This document shows, piece by piece, positions 1 to 8,824 of a stretch of DNA of 64,000 nucleotides. Made by a program: the position numbers and the translations under genes. Position 1 is the first letter of the stretch; the number at the start of each line of letters is the position of its first letter. This DNA is from Ruania suaedae (GTDB lineage: Bacteria; Actinomycetota; Actinomycetes; Actinomycetales; Beutenbergiaceae). The DNA is taken from the NCBI RefSeq assembly GCF_021049265.1, contig NZ_CP088018.1:1674001-1738000 (forward strand), written 5' to 3'. The notes under the pieces are model-generated. The model worked only from the letters and a program-made list of their open reading frames with translations. It was not told the origin of the DNA and ran no database searches.

Positions 1-321
1 TGCGAGCGAGGCGCGGAAGAGGTCCTCGACCAGTCCGCGGCCGCGGTATTCGGCGGCCACGGTCACGCCCGCGATACCGATGGTGGGCACGAGCGAGCCC
101 GCCCACCAGGAGTGGAAGTCCTTGGCGATCATCTGGCCGGCGAGCACGGCACCGTCGAAGGAGCCCCAGTGATGCTCGCCCGGCAGTGGCCACTGCTCGT
201 CCGCCGCGGGTGCCGGCCCACCGGCGGGCATCCCGAAGGCCTCCGCGCTGATCCGCCGCCCGGCGGCTCGGTCCTCGCGGGTGAAGCGGCGGACCACGGG
301 CGGCATGTCGGGAGCAGGCAT
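1..321 (-). CDS. Eis-type GNAT N-acetyltransferase, N-terminal part
   Basis: Only about the first 107 residues are inside the window; the gene runs off the left edge. Reading leftward, a GNAT core is visible with a tryptophan pair (SWWAGSLVPTIGIAGVTV) followed by the acetyl-CoA-binding signature AAEYRGRGL. This order matches the Eis (enhanced intracellular survival) subfamily, which acetylates amines including aminoglycosides and lysine side chains. The start is ATG at 321 or, five codons in, ATG at 306. It is transcribed divergently from parA. The family call is good; the substrate cannot be told from the fragment. Confidence 0.75.
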   Translation of the reverse strand, partial: MPAPDMPPVVRRFTREDRAAGRRISAEAFGMPAGGPAPAADEQWPLPGEHHWGSFDGAVLAGQMIAKDFHSWWAGSLVPTIGIAGVTVAAEYRGRGLVEDLFRASLA

Positions 322-438
322 GCTGAAGAGCCTAGAGCCCCACGTGCGCCCCGGCCGGAGCCGGGCTGCCGGCAACTCCGAGGCGATGCCCCGGTGTGCG
401 CGGTTGGTAAAGGCTCCGGAGGCCAGTAGTTTGGCGGG

Positions 439-1284
439 GTGAGTACCGATGCACCTGAGCTGCGCACCAGCCGTGACTTCCCCGTGCCGGAACCGCTGAG
501 CGGGCACGGCCCGGCACGCATCATCGCCATGTGCAACCAGAAGGGTGGGGTGGGCAAGACGACCACCACCATCAACCTCGGCGCGGCGCTGGCCGAGTAC
601 GGCCGCAAGGTGCTCATCGTCGACTTCGACCCCCAGGGCGCGGCCTCGGCGGGGCTGGGCTTCAACGCCCACGAGCTGGACCGGACCGTCTACACCGAGA
701 TCATGGCGGACAAGCCGGACATCACCGCGGTCATCCAGGAGACGGCAGTACCGGGCCTGGACGTCGTGCCGGCGAACATCGATCTCTCCGCGGCCGAGGT
801 GCAGCTGGTGAACGAGGTCGCGCGCGAGCAGGCCCTCACCCGGGTGCTGCGGCCGGTGGCCGACGTCTACGACGTGATTCTCATCGACTGCCAGCCCTCG
901 CTGGGGCTTCTCACCGTGAATGCGCTCACGGCCGCGCACGGGGTCATCATCCCGCTGGAGACGGAGTTCTTCGCGCTGCGTGGGGTGGCGCTGCTGGTGG
1001 AGACGATCGACAAGGTCCGTGACCGGCTCAACCCGCGTCTGCACACCGACGGGATCCTGGCCACCATGGTCGATGCCCGCACGCTGCACTCGCGGGAGGT
1101 GCTCGCTCGGGTGCGGGAGGCCTTCGGCGACACGGTCTTCGACACGGTCATCACCCGGACCGTGAAGTTCCCGGATGCCTCCGTGGCGACCGAGCCGATC
1201 ACCACCTACGCGCCCAACCACGCCGGTGCCTACAACTATCGCAAGCTGGCCCGTGAGCTCATCGCCCGTGGCGACGTGGCCTGA
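439..1284 (+). CDS. parA: ParA/Soj-family chromosome-partitioning ATPase
   Basis: A 281-residue P-loop ATPase of the MinD/ParA type. The deviant Walker A motif KGGVGKT lies at residues 35-41 with its signature lysine, followed by the VDFDPQG switch near residue 65 and a Walker B-like VILIDCQPS segment. It starts with GTG. ParA proteins move DNA or protein cargo by ATP-dependent dimerisation on the nucleoid. No parB gene follows; the next genes are scpA and scpB, an arrangement seen in many actinomycetes away from oriC, so this is probably the scp-linked paralogue rather than the origin-partition ParA. Confidence 0.9.
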   Translation: MSTDAPELRTSRDFPVPEPLSGHGPARIIAMCNQKGGVGKTTTTINLGAALAEYGRKVLIVDFDPQGAASAGLGFNAHELDRTVYTEIMADKPDITAVIQETAVPGLDVVPANIDLSAAEVQLVNEVAREQALTRVLRPVADVYDVILIDCQPSLGLLTVNALTAAHGVIIPLETEFFALRGVALLVETIDKVRDRLNPRLHTDGILATMVDARTLHSREVLARVREAFGDTVFDTVITRTVKFPDASVATEPITTYAPNHAGAYNYRKLARELIARGDVA

Positions 1285-2164
1285 GGCCGCGCCGGCGGCA
1301 GAACGCGACGCCGGGGACCCCGGCGAGGCCCTCGCGCCCTCGCGCAGCATCTTCGAGGTCCGGCTGACGAACTTCACCGGACCGTTCGACCTGCTGCTGT
1401 CCCTGATCGCCAAGCACAAGATGGACGTCACGGAGGTGGCGCTGGCCGTCGTCACCGACGACTTCATCGCCTACATCCGGGCGCAGGAGGAGTGGGACCT
1501 GTCCCAGGCGAGTGAGTTCCTCGTGATCGCCTCGACGCTGCTGGATCTCAAGGCGGCGCGGTTGCTGCCGCGGGGAACGGTGGAGGACAGCGAGGACCTG
1601 GAGCTGCTGGAGGCCCGGGACCTGCTGTTCGCCCGGCTCCTGCAGTACCGGGCCTACAAGGAGGTCGCGGCCCACCTGGCCGGAGCGTGGGAGCGTGCGG
1701 GGCGGTCACACCCGCGGCAGGCGCCACTGGAGCCCCGCTTCGCAGCCTTGCTGCCCGAGCTGGTCATGCAGATCGGTCCCGAGGAGCTGGCGATGCTGGC
1801 CGCACAGGCCTTGACGCCCAGGCCGGCGCCGGCCGGGGTGGACCTGACCCACCTGCACAATCCCGCGGTCAGTGTGCGCGAGCAGGCCGCCCACATCGTC
1901 GACCGGCTGCGACGTGCGCGCAGCCTCACCTTCCGCTCGCTGACCGACGACGCCGACGGCACCGCCGTCGTGGTGGCCCGCTTCCTAGCGCTGCTCGAGC
2001 TCTTCCGCGAAGGCGCGGTGGGCTTCGACCAGGCCGGCCCGCTGGGCGATCTCACAGTGCGCTGGACCGGCGCCGAGGACGGCGAGGTGGACGTCGACGA
2101 CGATTACGAGGACCCGGCCGAGCCGGGCCCCTCCGACCCAGTCACGAGCGAGGACCACACATGA
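1268..2164 (+). CDS. scpA: Segregation and condensation protein A (ScpA kleisin)
   Basis: A 298-residue kleisin that links Smc and ScpB into the bacterial condensin complex. The N-terminal Smc-neck-binding region (FEVRLTNFTGPFDLLLSLI) and the diagnostic EFLVIASTLLDLKAARLLP helix are intact, and the C-terminal winged-helix part ends in an acidic tail. GTG at 1268 was chosen because it overlaps the parA stop; an upstream in-frame ATG at 1175 would add about 30 residues that are only parA read in another frame. It is translationally coupled to parA and scpB. Confidence 0.92.
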   Translation: MATWPEAAPAAERDAGDPGEALAPSRSIFEVRLTNFTGPFDLLLSLIAKHKMDVTEVALAVVTDDFIAYIRAQEEWDLSQASEFLVIASTLLDLKAARLLPRGTVEDSEDLELLEARDLLFARLLQYRAYKEVAAHLAGAWERAGRSHPRQAPLEPRFAALLPELVMQIGPEELAMLAAQALTPRPAPAGVDLTHLHNPAVSVREQAAHIVDRLRRARSLTFRSLTDDADGTAVVVARFLALLELFREGAVGFDQAGPLGDLTVRWTGAEDGEVDVDDDYEDPAEPGPSDPVTSEDHT

Positions 2165-2796
2165 GCACGTCCGAGTCCGTTGCCGACCAGGCCGGCGTTG
2201 CTGAGCAGACGCCGGTGCAGGAGGTGCTCGCCCGGCCCGGCGGGCTCGAGGCCGCGCTGGAGGCCATCCTCATGGTCGCCGAGGCGCCCCTGCCCGCCGA
2301 CCGGATCGCCAGCGTGCTCGAGGTCCCGACGGCGCAGGTCACCGAGGCGTTGCACTCCCTGCGCGCCGAGTACGCCGGCGACGAGCGGCAGCGGCAACGC
2401 GGCTTCGAGCTCCGCGAGGCCGGCGGCGGCTGGCGGTTCTACTCCCACCCCGCCGTCAGCGCGGTGGTGGATGCGTTCGTGCTCGAGGGGCAGACGGCCC
2501 GCCTGACCCAGGCGGCGCTGGAGACGCTGGCGGTGATCGCCTACCGGCAACCCGTCTCGCGTGGGCGGATCTCAGCGATCCGGGGCGTCAATGTGGATTC
2601 CGTGGTGCGCACCCTCCTCACCCGGGGCCTGGTCGAGGATGCGGGCAGGGACGAGGAGGGCGGCGCCGTCCTCTACCGGACCACGTCGTATTTCCTGGAG
2701 CGGCTCGGGCTGCGTACGCTGGACGATCTGCCACCGCTGGCGCCCTACCTGCCTGACATCGACGCATTCGACGACATCGACGGAGCCTCCTCATGA
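2161..2796 (+). CDS. scpB: Segregation and condensation protein B (ScpB)
   Basis: A 211-residue partner of ScpA in the Smc-ScpAB condensin. It has two winged-helix domains: one around residues 30-100 (EAILMVAEAPLPADRIASVL), the other containing the conserved LETLAVIAYRQPVSRGRIS segment and the RGVNVD turn. The ATG overlaps the scpA stop (ATGA), and the stop overlaps the start of the next gene. The C-terminal 25 residues are acidic and variable. Confidence 0.93.
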   Translation: MSTSESVADQAGVAEQTPVQEVLARPGGLEAALEAILMVAEAPLPADRIASVLEVPTAQVTEALHSLRAEYAGDERQRQRGFELREAGGGWRFYSHPAVSAVVDAFVLEGQTARLTQAALETLAVIAYRQPVSRGRISAIRGVNVDSVVRTLLTRGLVEDAGRDEEGGAVLYRTTSYFLERLGLRTLDDLPPLAPYLPDIDAFDDIDGASS

Positions 2797-3566
2797 CCGA
2801 CCGCCGCGCCCGCGCCCAGGCACGCCAGGACGTGCACGACCCCGACGGCGTCCGGCTGCAGAAGGTGCTCGCCGGCGCCGGGTTCGGATCCCGTCGTGCC
2901 TGCGAGGGTCTGATCGCGGACGGCCGCGTCAGTGTGGACGGGGTGCAGGTGAGCGAGCTCGGGGTTCGGGTGGACCCGCAGCGGGCGGTGATCCACGTCA
3001 ACGGGCTGCGGGTGCAGCTCGACGACTCGGTGGTGACCCTGGCGCTGCACAAGCCGGCCGGGGTGTACTCCTCGATGTCGGACGAGAACGGCCGCCCGGA
3101 TCTGTCGCAGTTCGTCGCCGACCGCACCGAGCGGCTCTTCCACGTCGGCCGGCTCGACGCGGAGACCACCGGCCTGATGCTGCTGACCAACGACGGTGAG
3201 CTCGCCCATCGGCTGACCCACCCGTCCTTCGAGGTGCCCAAGACCTACGTGGCGCAGGTCGAGGGCAAGGTGGCGCGCGGTCTGGGCCACCAGCTCAAGC
3301 AGGGCACCGAGCTCGAGGACGGTCCGGTACGCGTGGACGAGTTCACGGTGATCGAGACCACGCCGCAGGCCAGTGTGGTCGAGGTGGTCCTGCACGAGGG
3401 CCGCAACCACATCGTGCGGCGGCTGCTGGCGGAGGTGGGCCACCCCGTCACGCACCTGAGCCGGACCAGCATCGGCCCGATCCGGTTGGGTCACCTCAAG
3501 GTCGGGCGTACCCGGGTGATCGAGGGACGGGAGCTCGGCAGGTTGATGTCCTCCGTCGGCCTCTGA
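2793..3566 (+). CDS. rluB: 23S rRNA pseudouridine synthase, RluB/RsuA family
   Basis: A 257-residue enzyme with an N-terminal S4 RNA-binding domain (residues about 22-60, RLQKVLAGAGFGSRRACE) and a RsuA-type catalytic domain. The GRLDAETTGLMLLTNDG motif carries the catalytic aspartate, and EGRNHIVRRLL is the conserved C-terminal signature. It isomerises uridine in 23S rRNA. The position right after scpB is typical for Gram-positive bacteria. RluB is the likely specificity by context, but RsuA-family members are hard to separate by sequence. Confidence 0.88.
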   Translation: MTDRRARAQARQDVHDPDGVRLQKVLAGAGFGSRRACEGLIADGRVSVDGVQVSELGVRVDPQRAVIHVNGLRVQLDDSVVTLALHKPAGVYSSMSDENGRPDLSQFVADRTERLFHVGRLDAETTGLMLLTNDGELAHRLTHPSFEVPKTYVAQVEGKVARGLGHQLKQGTELEDGPVRVDEFTVIETTPQASVVEVVLHEGRNHIVRRLLAEVGHPVTHLSRTSIGPIRLGHLKVGRTRVIEGRELGRLMSSVGL

Positions 3567-3567
3567 G

Positions 3568-4572
3568 GTGGAGACCAGGGCGCCGGACACGGCGGCGTTC
3601 TACCGGCGGTGGGCGGAGGTCGAGGCCGACGGCTCGTCGCCCCAGTACGCCGCGCTCGCCCGCGCCGTCGCCGGCTCGCCCTCGGCCCTCGCGCTGCTCG
3701 ACTCACTCCCGGCCGACAAGCGCCAGCCCAACCTCCTCCTCGGCGCGCTGCGATGGTCCGGCGCCCCTGTGCACGATCCGGCGGCGGCGCTCCGGCACCT
3801 CGAGCAGCGCGCCGGTGAGGTGACCCGCCTCATGCGCTGCCGGGCCACACAGACGAACGAGGTGGCGCGCTGCGGTGCACTGCTGCCCGCGCTGTCACTG
3901 CTGCACGCCCGCACCGGGCGTCCGTTGGCCCTGCTCGAGCTCGGTGCCAGCGCCGGCCTGTGCCTGGTGCCGGAGCGATGGAGCTACCGCTGGCGAGGGC
4001 CGGAGCACAGCACCGACCTCGACGGCCCGACGACGTCCTTCCGCGTGGACGTCACGGTCACCGGCCCCTTCCCGCCGCCGGCGATGCCCCCGATCGAGGC
4101 CAGGCTCGGCATCGACGCCACTCCGGTGGACCTCACCGATGACGAGGCCCTGCGCTGGCTGGAGTGCCTGGTCTGGCCCGAGCACGAGGACCGGGCGCAA
4201 CGGCTGCGCGCGGCACTGTCGCAACTGACCACGAACCCCCCTGCCGTGCGGGCCGGGTTCTTTCCGCAGGACGTGGCGGCTGCGGTCGCCGAGCTGCGCG
4301 CCGCCGCCCCCGCAGCGAGCGTCGTGGTCATGCACAGCGCCGCCGCGGCCTACCTCGACGCCGGCGGGCGGCGCCGCCTCGCGCAGGTGCTCGCCGACCT
4401 CGGCGTGCACCACCTCGGCCTGGAGGGCGCCGCCGTCAGCGCCGACCTCGGGATCCGGGGGCCGGCGGGGCTCACGAGCGACCACCGTTTCGTGCTGAGC
4501 CTGGACGCAGAGGTGCTCGCCACCGCGCACCCGCACGGGCGTGACCTGCACTGGCTCGCCGGTAGGGTGTGA
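3568..4572 (+). CDS. DUF2332 family protein
   Basis: A 334-residue soluble protein starting with GTG one base after the rluB stop. It has the DUF2332 layout: an N-terminal helical part with an FYRRWAEVEADGSSPQYAALA segment, then TNEVARCGALLPAL, the LLELGASAGLCL motif resembling a glycine-rich SAM- or nucleotide-binding loop, and an HSAAAAYL segment. The family has no proven function; the ELGASAGL loop suggests a Rossmann-like methyltransferase fold. It is an insert in the otherwise conserved scp-rluB-tyrA-cmk-der order. Confidence 0.75.
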   Translation: METRAPDTAAFYRRWAEVEADGSSPQYAALARAVAGSPSALALLDSLPADKRQPNLLLGALRWSGAPVHDPAAALRHLEQRAGEVTRLMRCRATQTNEVARCGALLPALSLLHARTGRPLALLELGASAGLCLVPERWSYRWRGPEHSTDLDGPTTSFRVDVTVTGPFPPPAMPPIEARLGIDATPVDLTDDEALRWLECLVWPEHEDRAQRLRAALSQLTTNPPAVRAGFFPQDVAAAVAELRAAAPAASVVVMHSAAAAYLDAGGRRRLAQVLADLGVHHLGLEGAAVSADLGIRGPAGLTSDHRFVLSLDAEVLATAHPHGRDLHWLAGRV

Positions 4573-4576
4573 CGTC

Positions 4577-5698
4577 GTGAGCGCCGACGACCCGACCGCG
4601 ACCGCAGGACCGGTCCACATCGTCGGCACGGGCCTGCTGGGGACCAGCATCGGCCTGGCGCTGAGCGTGCGAGGGGTCGAGGTCACGCTCGCCGACACCT
4701 CGCCCTCGATGCTCGCCCTCGCCCGCGACCTCGGCGCCGGAACGATCCCCGCGCACCCGCCGATGCCGCAGCTGGTGGTGGTAGCCGTACCGCCCGACGT
4801 CACCTCGGAGGAGGTGGCGGCCGCCCTGCGGAGGTTCCCGGACGCCGTCGTGACGGACGTGGCGAGCGTGAAGTCGGTGCTGCTGCGCGAGCTGCGCGCC
4901 GAGGCCGGCCCGGAGCTGGACCTGAGCCGCTACGTCGGCTCCCACCCGATGGCCGGACGCGAGCGGTCCGGTGCGGCGGCCGCCTCGGCGGACCTGTTCA
5001 CCGGCCGCCCCTGGGTGGTGGCCGCCCACGGGGAGACGGGTGAGCATGCGGTGCTCGCCGTCCGTGCGCTCGCCGCCGACGTCGGCGCCGCCGTCGTGAG
5101 CATGGACGCGGCCGAGCACGACGACGCCGTGGCACTGGTCTCTCACGTCCCGCAGCTGGTGGCCTCGTTGATGGCAGCCCAGCTCGTGGGCGCCCCCGAA
5201 CGGGCGCTCGCCCTCGCAGGCCAGGGCGTGCGCGATGTCACCCGGATCGCTGCGTCCGACCCCAGGCTCTGGTCCGCGATCCTCACGGGCAACGCCCCGG
5301 CCGTCAGCGGGCTCCTGCGCGGCATCCGTGAGGACCTCGACCTCCTCGTGCAGGCCGTGGACCGCGCGGCTGCCGAGGGCCCGCTCGCTCCGGGCGCGGT
5401 GGCGGGCATCTCCTCGGTGATCGCGGCCGGCAACGACGGCGTCGCCCGGGTCCCCGGCAAGCACGGCGGGGTCCGCCGCCGCTACGCCGAGGTGATCGTG
5501 CTGGTCCCGGACGAACCGGGCGAGCTCGGCCGGCTCTTCTCCGAGGTCGGGGAGATCGGCGTCAACATCGAGGACTTCCAGATGGAGCACTCCCCGAAGC
5601 AGAAGGTCGGTATGGCGATCGTGTCCGTGACCCCGCAGTCCGCGCCGCCGCTGGAGCAGGCGCTCGAGAGTCGTGGCTGGCGGGTGGTGGCTCCATGA
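4577..5698 (+). CDS. tyrA: Prephenate dehydrogenase with ACT domain
   Basis: A 373-residue NAD(P)-dependent enzyme that converts prephenate to 4-hydroxyphenylpyruvate in tyrosine synthesis. The Rossmann loop GTGLLGTSIGLAL is near residue 17, SVKSVLL and the active-site SHPMAGRE motif follow, and a C-terminal ACT domain (VLVPDEPGELGRLFSEVG) suggests feedback control by an aromatic amino acid. GTG at 4577 was chosen over an in-frame upstream ATG at 4541, which lies inside the preceding gene. The stop overlaps the cmk start. Confidence 0.9.
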   Translation: MSADDPTATAGPVHIVGTGLLGTSIGLALSVRGVEVTLADTSPSMLALARDLGAGTIPAHPPMPQLVVVAVPPDVTSEEVAAALRRFPDAVVTDVASVKSVLLRELRAEAGPELDLSRYVGSHPMAGRERSGAAAASADLFTGRPWVVAAHGETGEHAVLAVRALAADVGAAVVSMDAAEHDDAVALVSHVPQLVASLMAAQLVGAPERALALAGQGVRDVTRIAASDPRLWSAILTGNAPAVSGLLRGIREDLDLLVQAVDRAAAEGPLAPGAVAGISSVIAAGNDGVARVPGKHGGVRRRYAEVIVLVPDEPGELGRLFSEVGEIGVNIEDFQMEHSPKQKVGMAIVSVTPQSAPPLEQALESRGWRVVAP

Positions 5699-6420
5699 GC
5701 GGGATCGTGGTCGCCATCGACGGGCCCAGCGGATCGGGCAAGTCGACCATCAGCCGTCGGGTCGCGGCCGCGGAGGGGCTGGGCTATCTCGACACCGGCG
5801 CGATGTACCGGGCCGCGACCTGGTGGTGCATCCGCCAGGGCGTGGAGCTGACCGATACCGAGGCCGTGGCCGAGCTGGTGCGGGAGATGCCGCTGGAGAT
5901 CGGCACGGATCCGGCCGGGCCGGTCTTCGCCGTGGGCGGCGAGGATGTCGGGGTGGTCATCCGCAGCACCGAGATCTCCAGCCTCGTCAGCGCGGTCGCG
6001 ACCAACCTGCAGGTGCGACCGGAGCTGCAGCGTCGCCAGCGCGAGGTGATCGCGGCAGAGAGCGGTCGCGCACCCGGCAGTGGCCACCGGTGCCACAGCG
6101 ACGGGCGCGGGATCGTCGCCGAAGGTCGGGACCTGACGACCGTGGTCGCCCCCGACGCCGACGTCCGGATCCTGCTGCTGGCCTCGGAGGAGGCACGGCT
6201 GGCGCGCCGCGCGCAGGAGCTGCACGGCAGCGTCGACCAGGAGACGCTGGCGGCCACGCGCGACCAGGTCGTGCGGCGTGACGCGGACGATTCCACCGTC
6301 TCCAACTTCACCACCGCCGCCGACGGGGTGGTCACGGTCGACACCTCGGCACTGAGCCTGGAGGAAGCCGTCGCCACCGTGCACCGGATCGTCACGACCG
6401 CTCGGAGGCAGGCGCGATGA
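5695..6420 (+). CDS. cmk: Cytidylate kinase
   Basis: A 241-residue (d)CMP kinase. The P-loop IDGPSGSGKST sits at residues 8-18, LDTGAMYRA is the conserved nucleoside-binding segment, and DGRGIVAEGRD and RRDADDSTV follow in family order. It phosphorylates CMP and dCMP for nucleic acid and phospholipid synthesis. It overlaps tyrA and plsC by 4 bases each, so the three genes are probably co-translated. Confidence 0.94.
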   Translation: MSGIVVAIDGPSGSGKSTISRRVAAAEGLGYLDTGAMYRAATWWCIRQGVELTDTEAVAELVREMPLEIGTDPAGPVFAVGGEDVGVVIRSTEISSLVSAVATNLQVRPELQRRQREVIAAESGRAPGSGHRCHSDGRGIVAEGRDLTTVVAPDADVRILLLASEEARLARRAQELHGSVDQETLAATRDQVVRRDADDSTVSNFTTAADGVVTVDTSALSLEEAVATVHRIVTTARRQAR

Positions 6421-7121
6421 GCGAGGAACGACCCGCCTCACCGGGCCAGACCATCACCGCCGACCAGATCAAGCGGTGGGGTCCGACTTGGTCGCGCCGG
6501 GTGGGCACGATGCTGGCCAAGGGAGTCTGGAACACCCGCGTGGTGGGCGCCGAGCGAGTCCCTCGCACCGGCCGGCTGCTGGTGGCCGCCAACCACACCG
6601 GCATCATCGACGGCCCGCTGCTGCACGGGGTCATCCCGCGCGAGTCGCACATGATCATCAAGGAGGAGATGTTCTCCGGGGTCATCGGATTCCTGATGCG
6701 CGGCGCCGGTCAGATCCCGGTGGACCGGCGCAACGGCCGGGCCGCGCTCCAGACCGCGCTGACGCTGCTGCAGGAGGACAGGCTCGTCGGGGTCTTCCCC
6801 GAGGGAACCCGTGGTGGGGGCGACGTGAAGCAGACCAAGGCCGGGATCGCCTGGCTGGCGGTGCGCTCCGGGGCGCCCGTCCTGCCGGTGGCGATCCTCG
6901 GCACACGGCCGGCCGGGAAGAAGCCCGGGTACATCCCCGGGTTCCGTGGCCGGCTGCTGGTGGAGTTCGGGGAGCCGTTCGTGGCAGTGGACCCGGGCGC
7001 GGGGGTGGGCCGTGCGGCGGTGACCGAGGCGATGGGTCGCATCCAGCAGGAACTCGGCGCCCACGTGCACGGCGCGTCCGAGCGACACGACATCCCGCTG
7101 CCCAGGAGCACCGAGATCTGA
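6417..7121 (+). CDS. 1-acylglycerol-3-phosphate acyltransferase (PlsC-like)
   Basis: A 234-residue acyltransferase with the PlsC motif set: NHTGIIDGPLL (an NHxxxxD catalytic motif, N-H-T-G-I-I-D), an FPEGTRGGG glycerophosphate-binding motif and a PVLPVAILGT segment. Such enzymes add the second acyl chain in phosphatidic acid synthesis. A cmk-plsC-der order is common in actinomycetes. There is no N-terminal signal; association with the membrane surface is expected. Which of several PlsC paralogues it is cannot be told. Confidence 0.88.
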   Translation: MSEERPASPGQTITADQIKRWGPTWSRRVGTMLAKGVWNTRVVGAERVPRTGRLLVAANHTGIIDGPLLHGVIPRESHMIIKEEMFSGVIGFLMRGAGQIPVDRRNGRAALQTALTLLQEDRLVGVFPEGTRGGGDVKQTKAGIAWLAVRSGAPVLPVAILGTRPAGKKPGYIPGFRGRLLVEFGEPFVAVDPGAGVGRAAVTEAMGRIQQELGAHVHGASERHDIPLPRSTEI

Positions 7122-7178
7122 GGGCAGGGTCGGCGCTGCGCGAGTCCCGGTTGGGCAGATCGCGCTCGGGCGGGGACA

Positions 7179-8729
7179 ATGGCGGGCGTGACCGACGAGC
7201 CGAACCTTCCCACGCCCGCTGACGGCGACCCTGATGCCCCCGCCGACCCCGAGTCCTGGGAGCGGCCCGTCGCCGACCTGACCGAGACCGAGGACGACGC
7301 CCGGCGCGCCGACGCGCTCCGTGCCGGCCTCAGCGAGTACGACCTCGAGGACGAGGATCTCGCCCTGCTGGAGAGCCCCGAGGGCGAGGCCGATCATGCC
7401 GGGCCCGCCGGCCCGCCGCCCGTGCTGGCGGTGGTCGGTCGCCCGAACGTGGGCAAGTCGACGCTGGTCAACCGCATCCTCGGGCGTCGGGAGGCCGTCG
7501 TCCAGGACACCCCGGGGGTCACGCGCGACCGGGTGAGCTATCCCGCCGAGTGGGCGGGCCGGGACTTCACGGTGGTCGACACCGGCGGGTGGGAGCGCGA
7601 CGCCCGCGGGCTGGGCAGCCGGGTGGCGGACCAGGCGGAGATCGCGATCGCGCTGGCGGATGCGGTGCTCTTCGTGGTCGACGCGGTGGTCGGACCCACC
7701 GACGAGGACGAGTACGTGGTCCGGATGCTGCGCCGGGCGGGCAAGCCGACCATCCTGGTGGCCAACAAGGTCGACGACCAGCGCGGTGAGGCGGATGCGG
7801 CGCTGCTGTGGTCCCTGGGCCTGGGCGAGCCGTTCGCCATCTCAGCCCTGCACGGGCGCGGGTCCGGCGATCTGCTGGACGCCGCACTGGCGCTGATGCC
7901 GCTGACCTCGGAGGTCGCGGGCGAGATCCCGGAGGGCGGCCCCCGCAGGGTCGCGCTCGTCGGGCGGCCCAACGTGGGCAAGTCCTCGCTGCTCAACTCC
8001 GTCTCCGGGGGCGAGCGGGTGGTCGTCGACGAGGTCGCGGGCACCACCCGGGACCCGGTGGACGAGCTGGTCGTGCTCGGTGGCCGGCCGTGGTGGTTCG
8101 TCGACACCGCGGGGATCCGGCGGCGGGTCCACCAGACCTCGGGAGCCGACTTCTATGCCTCCTTGCGCACCCAGGGCGCGCTGGAGAAGGCGGAGGTGGC
8201 CGTCGTCCTCATCGACGCCAGCGTCCCGATGACCGAGCAGGACATCCGAGTCGTCCAGCAGGTGATCGACGCCGGGCGCGCCCTGGTGATCGCCTACAAC
8301 AAGTGGGACCTGATGGACGAGGACCGTCGCTCCTTCCTCGAGCGCGAGATCGAGCAGCAGCTGGTCCAGGTGCCGTGGGCCCCGCGCGTCAACCTCGCCG
8401 CACGCACCGGGTGGCACACGAACCGGTTGGTGTCCGCCCTCGACGTGGCGCTGCGGTCCTGGGACACGCGAGTGCCCACCGGGCGGCTGAACGCCTTCCT
8501 CGGGGAGCTGACGGCGGCCAACCCGCACCCGGTGCGCAGCGGCAAGCAGCCCCGGATCCTCTTCGCCACGCAGGCGAGCACCCGCCCGCCCCGGTTCGTG
8601 CTGTTCGCCACCGGTTTTCTCGACCCCGCCTACCGGCGGTTCGTCGAGCGCCGGCTTCGGGAGACGTTCGGTTTCGAGGGGACGCCGATCTCGATCGGTG
8701 TGCGGGTGCGGGAGAAGCGCCGCCGCTGA
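7179..8729 (+). CDS. der: Ribosome-associated double GTPase Der (EngA)
   Basis: A 516-residue GTPase with two tandem G domains, each with a GRPNVGKS P-loop (about residues 87-94 and 265-272) and DTxG switch motifs (VDTGGWER and VDTAGIRR). A C-terminal KH-like domain follows. Der acts in 50S subunit assembly. The first 80 residues form an acidic, low-complexity extension before the first G domain, common in actinomycete Der proteins. ATG at 7179 is used; GTG at 7188 is an alternative. Confidence 0.94.
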   Translation: MAGVTDEPNLPTPADGDPDAPADPESWERPVADLTETEDDARRADALRAGLSEYDLEDEDLALLESPEGEADHAGPAGPPPVLAVVGRPNVGKSTLVNRILGRREAVVQDTPGVTRDRVSYPAEWAGRDFTVVDTGGWERDARGLGSRVADQAEIAIALADAVLFVVDAVVGPTDEDEYVVRMLRRAGKPTILVANKVDDQRGEADAALLWSLGLGEPFAISALHGRGSGDLLDAALALMPLTSEVAGEIPEGGPRRVALVGRPNVGKSSLLNSVSGGERVVVDEVAGTTRDPVDELVVLGGRPWWFVDTAGIRRRVHQTSGADFYASLRTQGALEKAEVAVVLIDASVPMTEQDIRVVQQVIDAGRALVIAYNKWDLMDEDRRSFLEREIEQQLVQVPWAPRVNLAARTGWHTNRLVSALDVALRSWDTRVPTGRLNAFLGELTAANPHPVRSGKQPRILFATQASTRPPRFVLFATGFLDPAYRRFVERRLRETFGFEGTPISIGVRVREKRRR

Positions 8730-8762
8730 GATCCCGCCCCTGTGCCACGCCCGCACATGAGG

Positions 8763-8798
8763 ACGGCGCCGGGCCTGCTCCCGCAGACCCGGCGCCGT
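8763..8798. terminator. Bidirectional hairpin between der and the sugar-binding protein gene
   Basis: ACGGCGCCGGG at 8763-8773 pairs perfectly with CCCGGCGCCGT at 8788-8798 across a 14-base loop. It lies between two convergent genes, so it probably ends transcription from both sides. There is no strong T-tract, as usual in high-GC genomes. Confidence 0.7.
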
Positions 8799-8824
8799 TC
8801 TCGTTCGTGGCAGTGGCTGACTGC

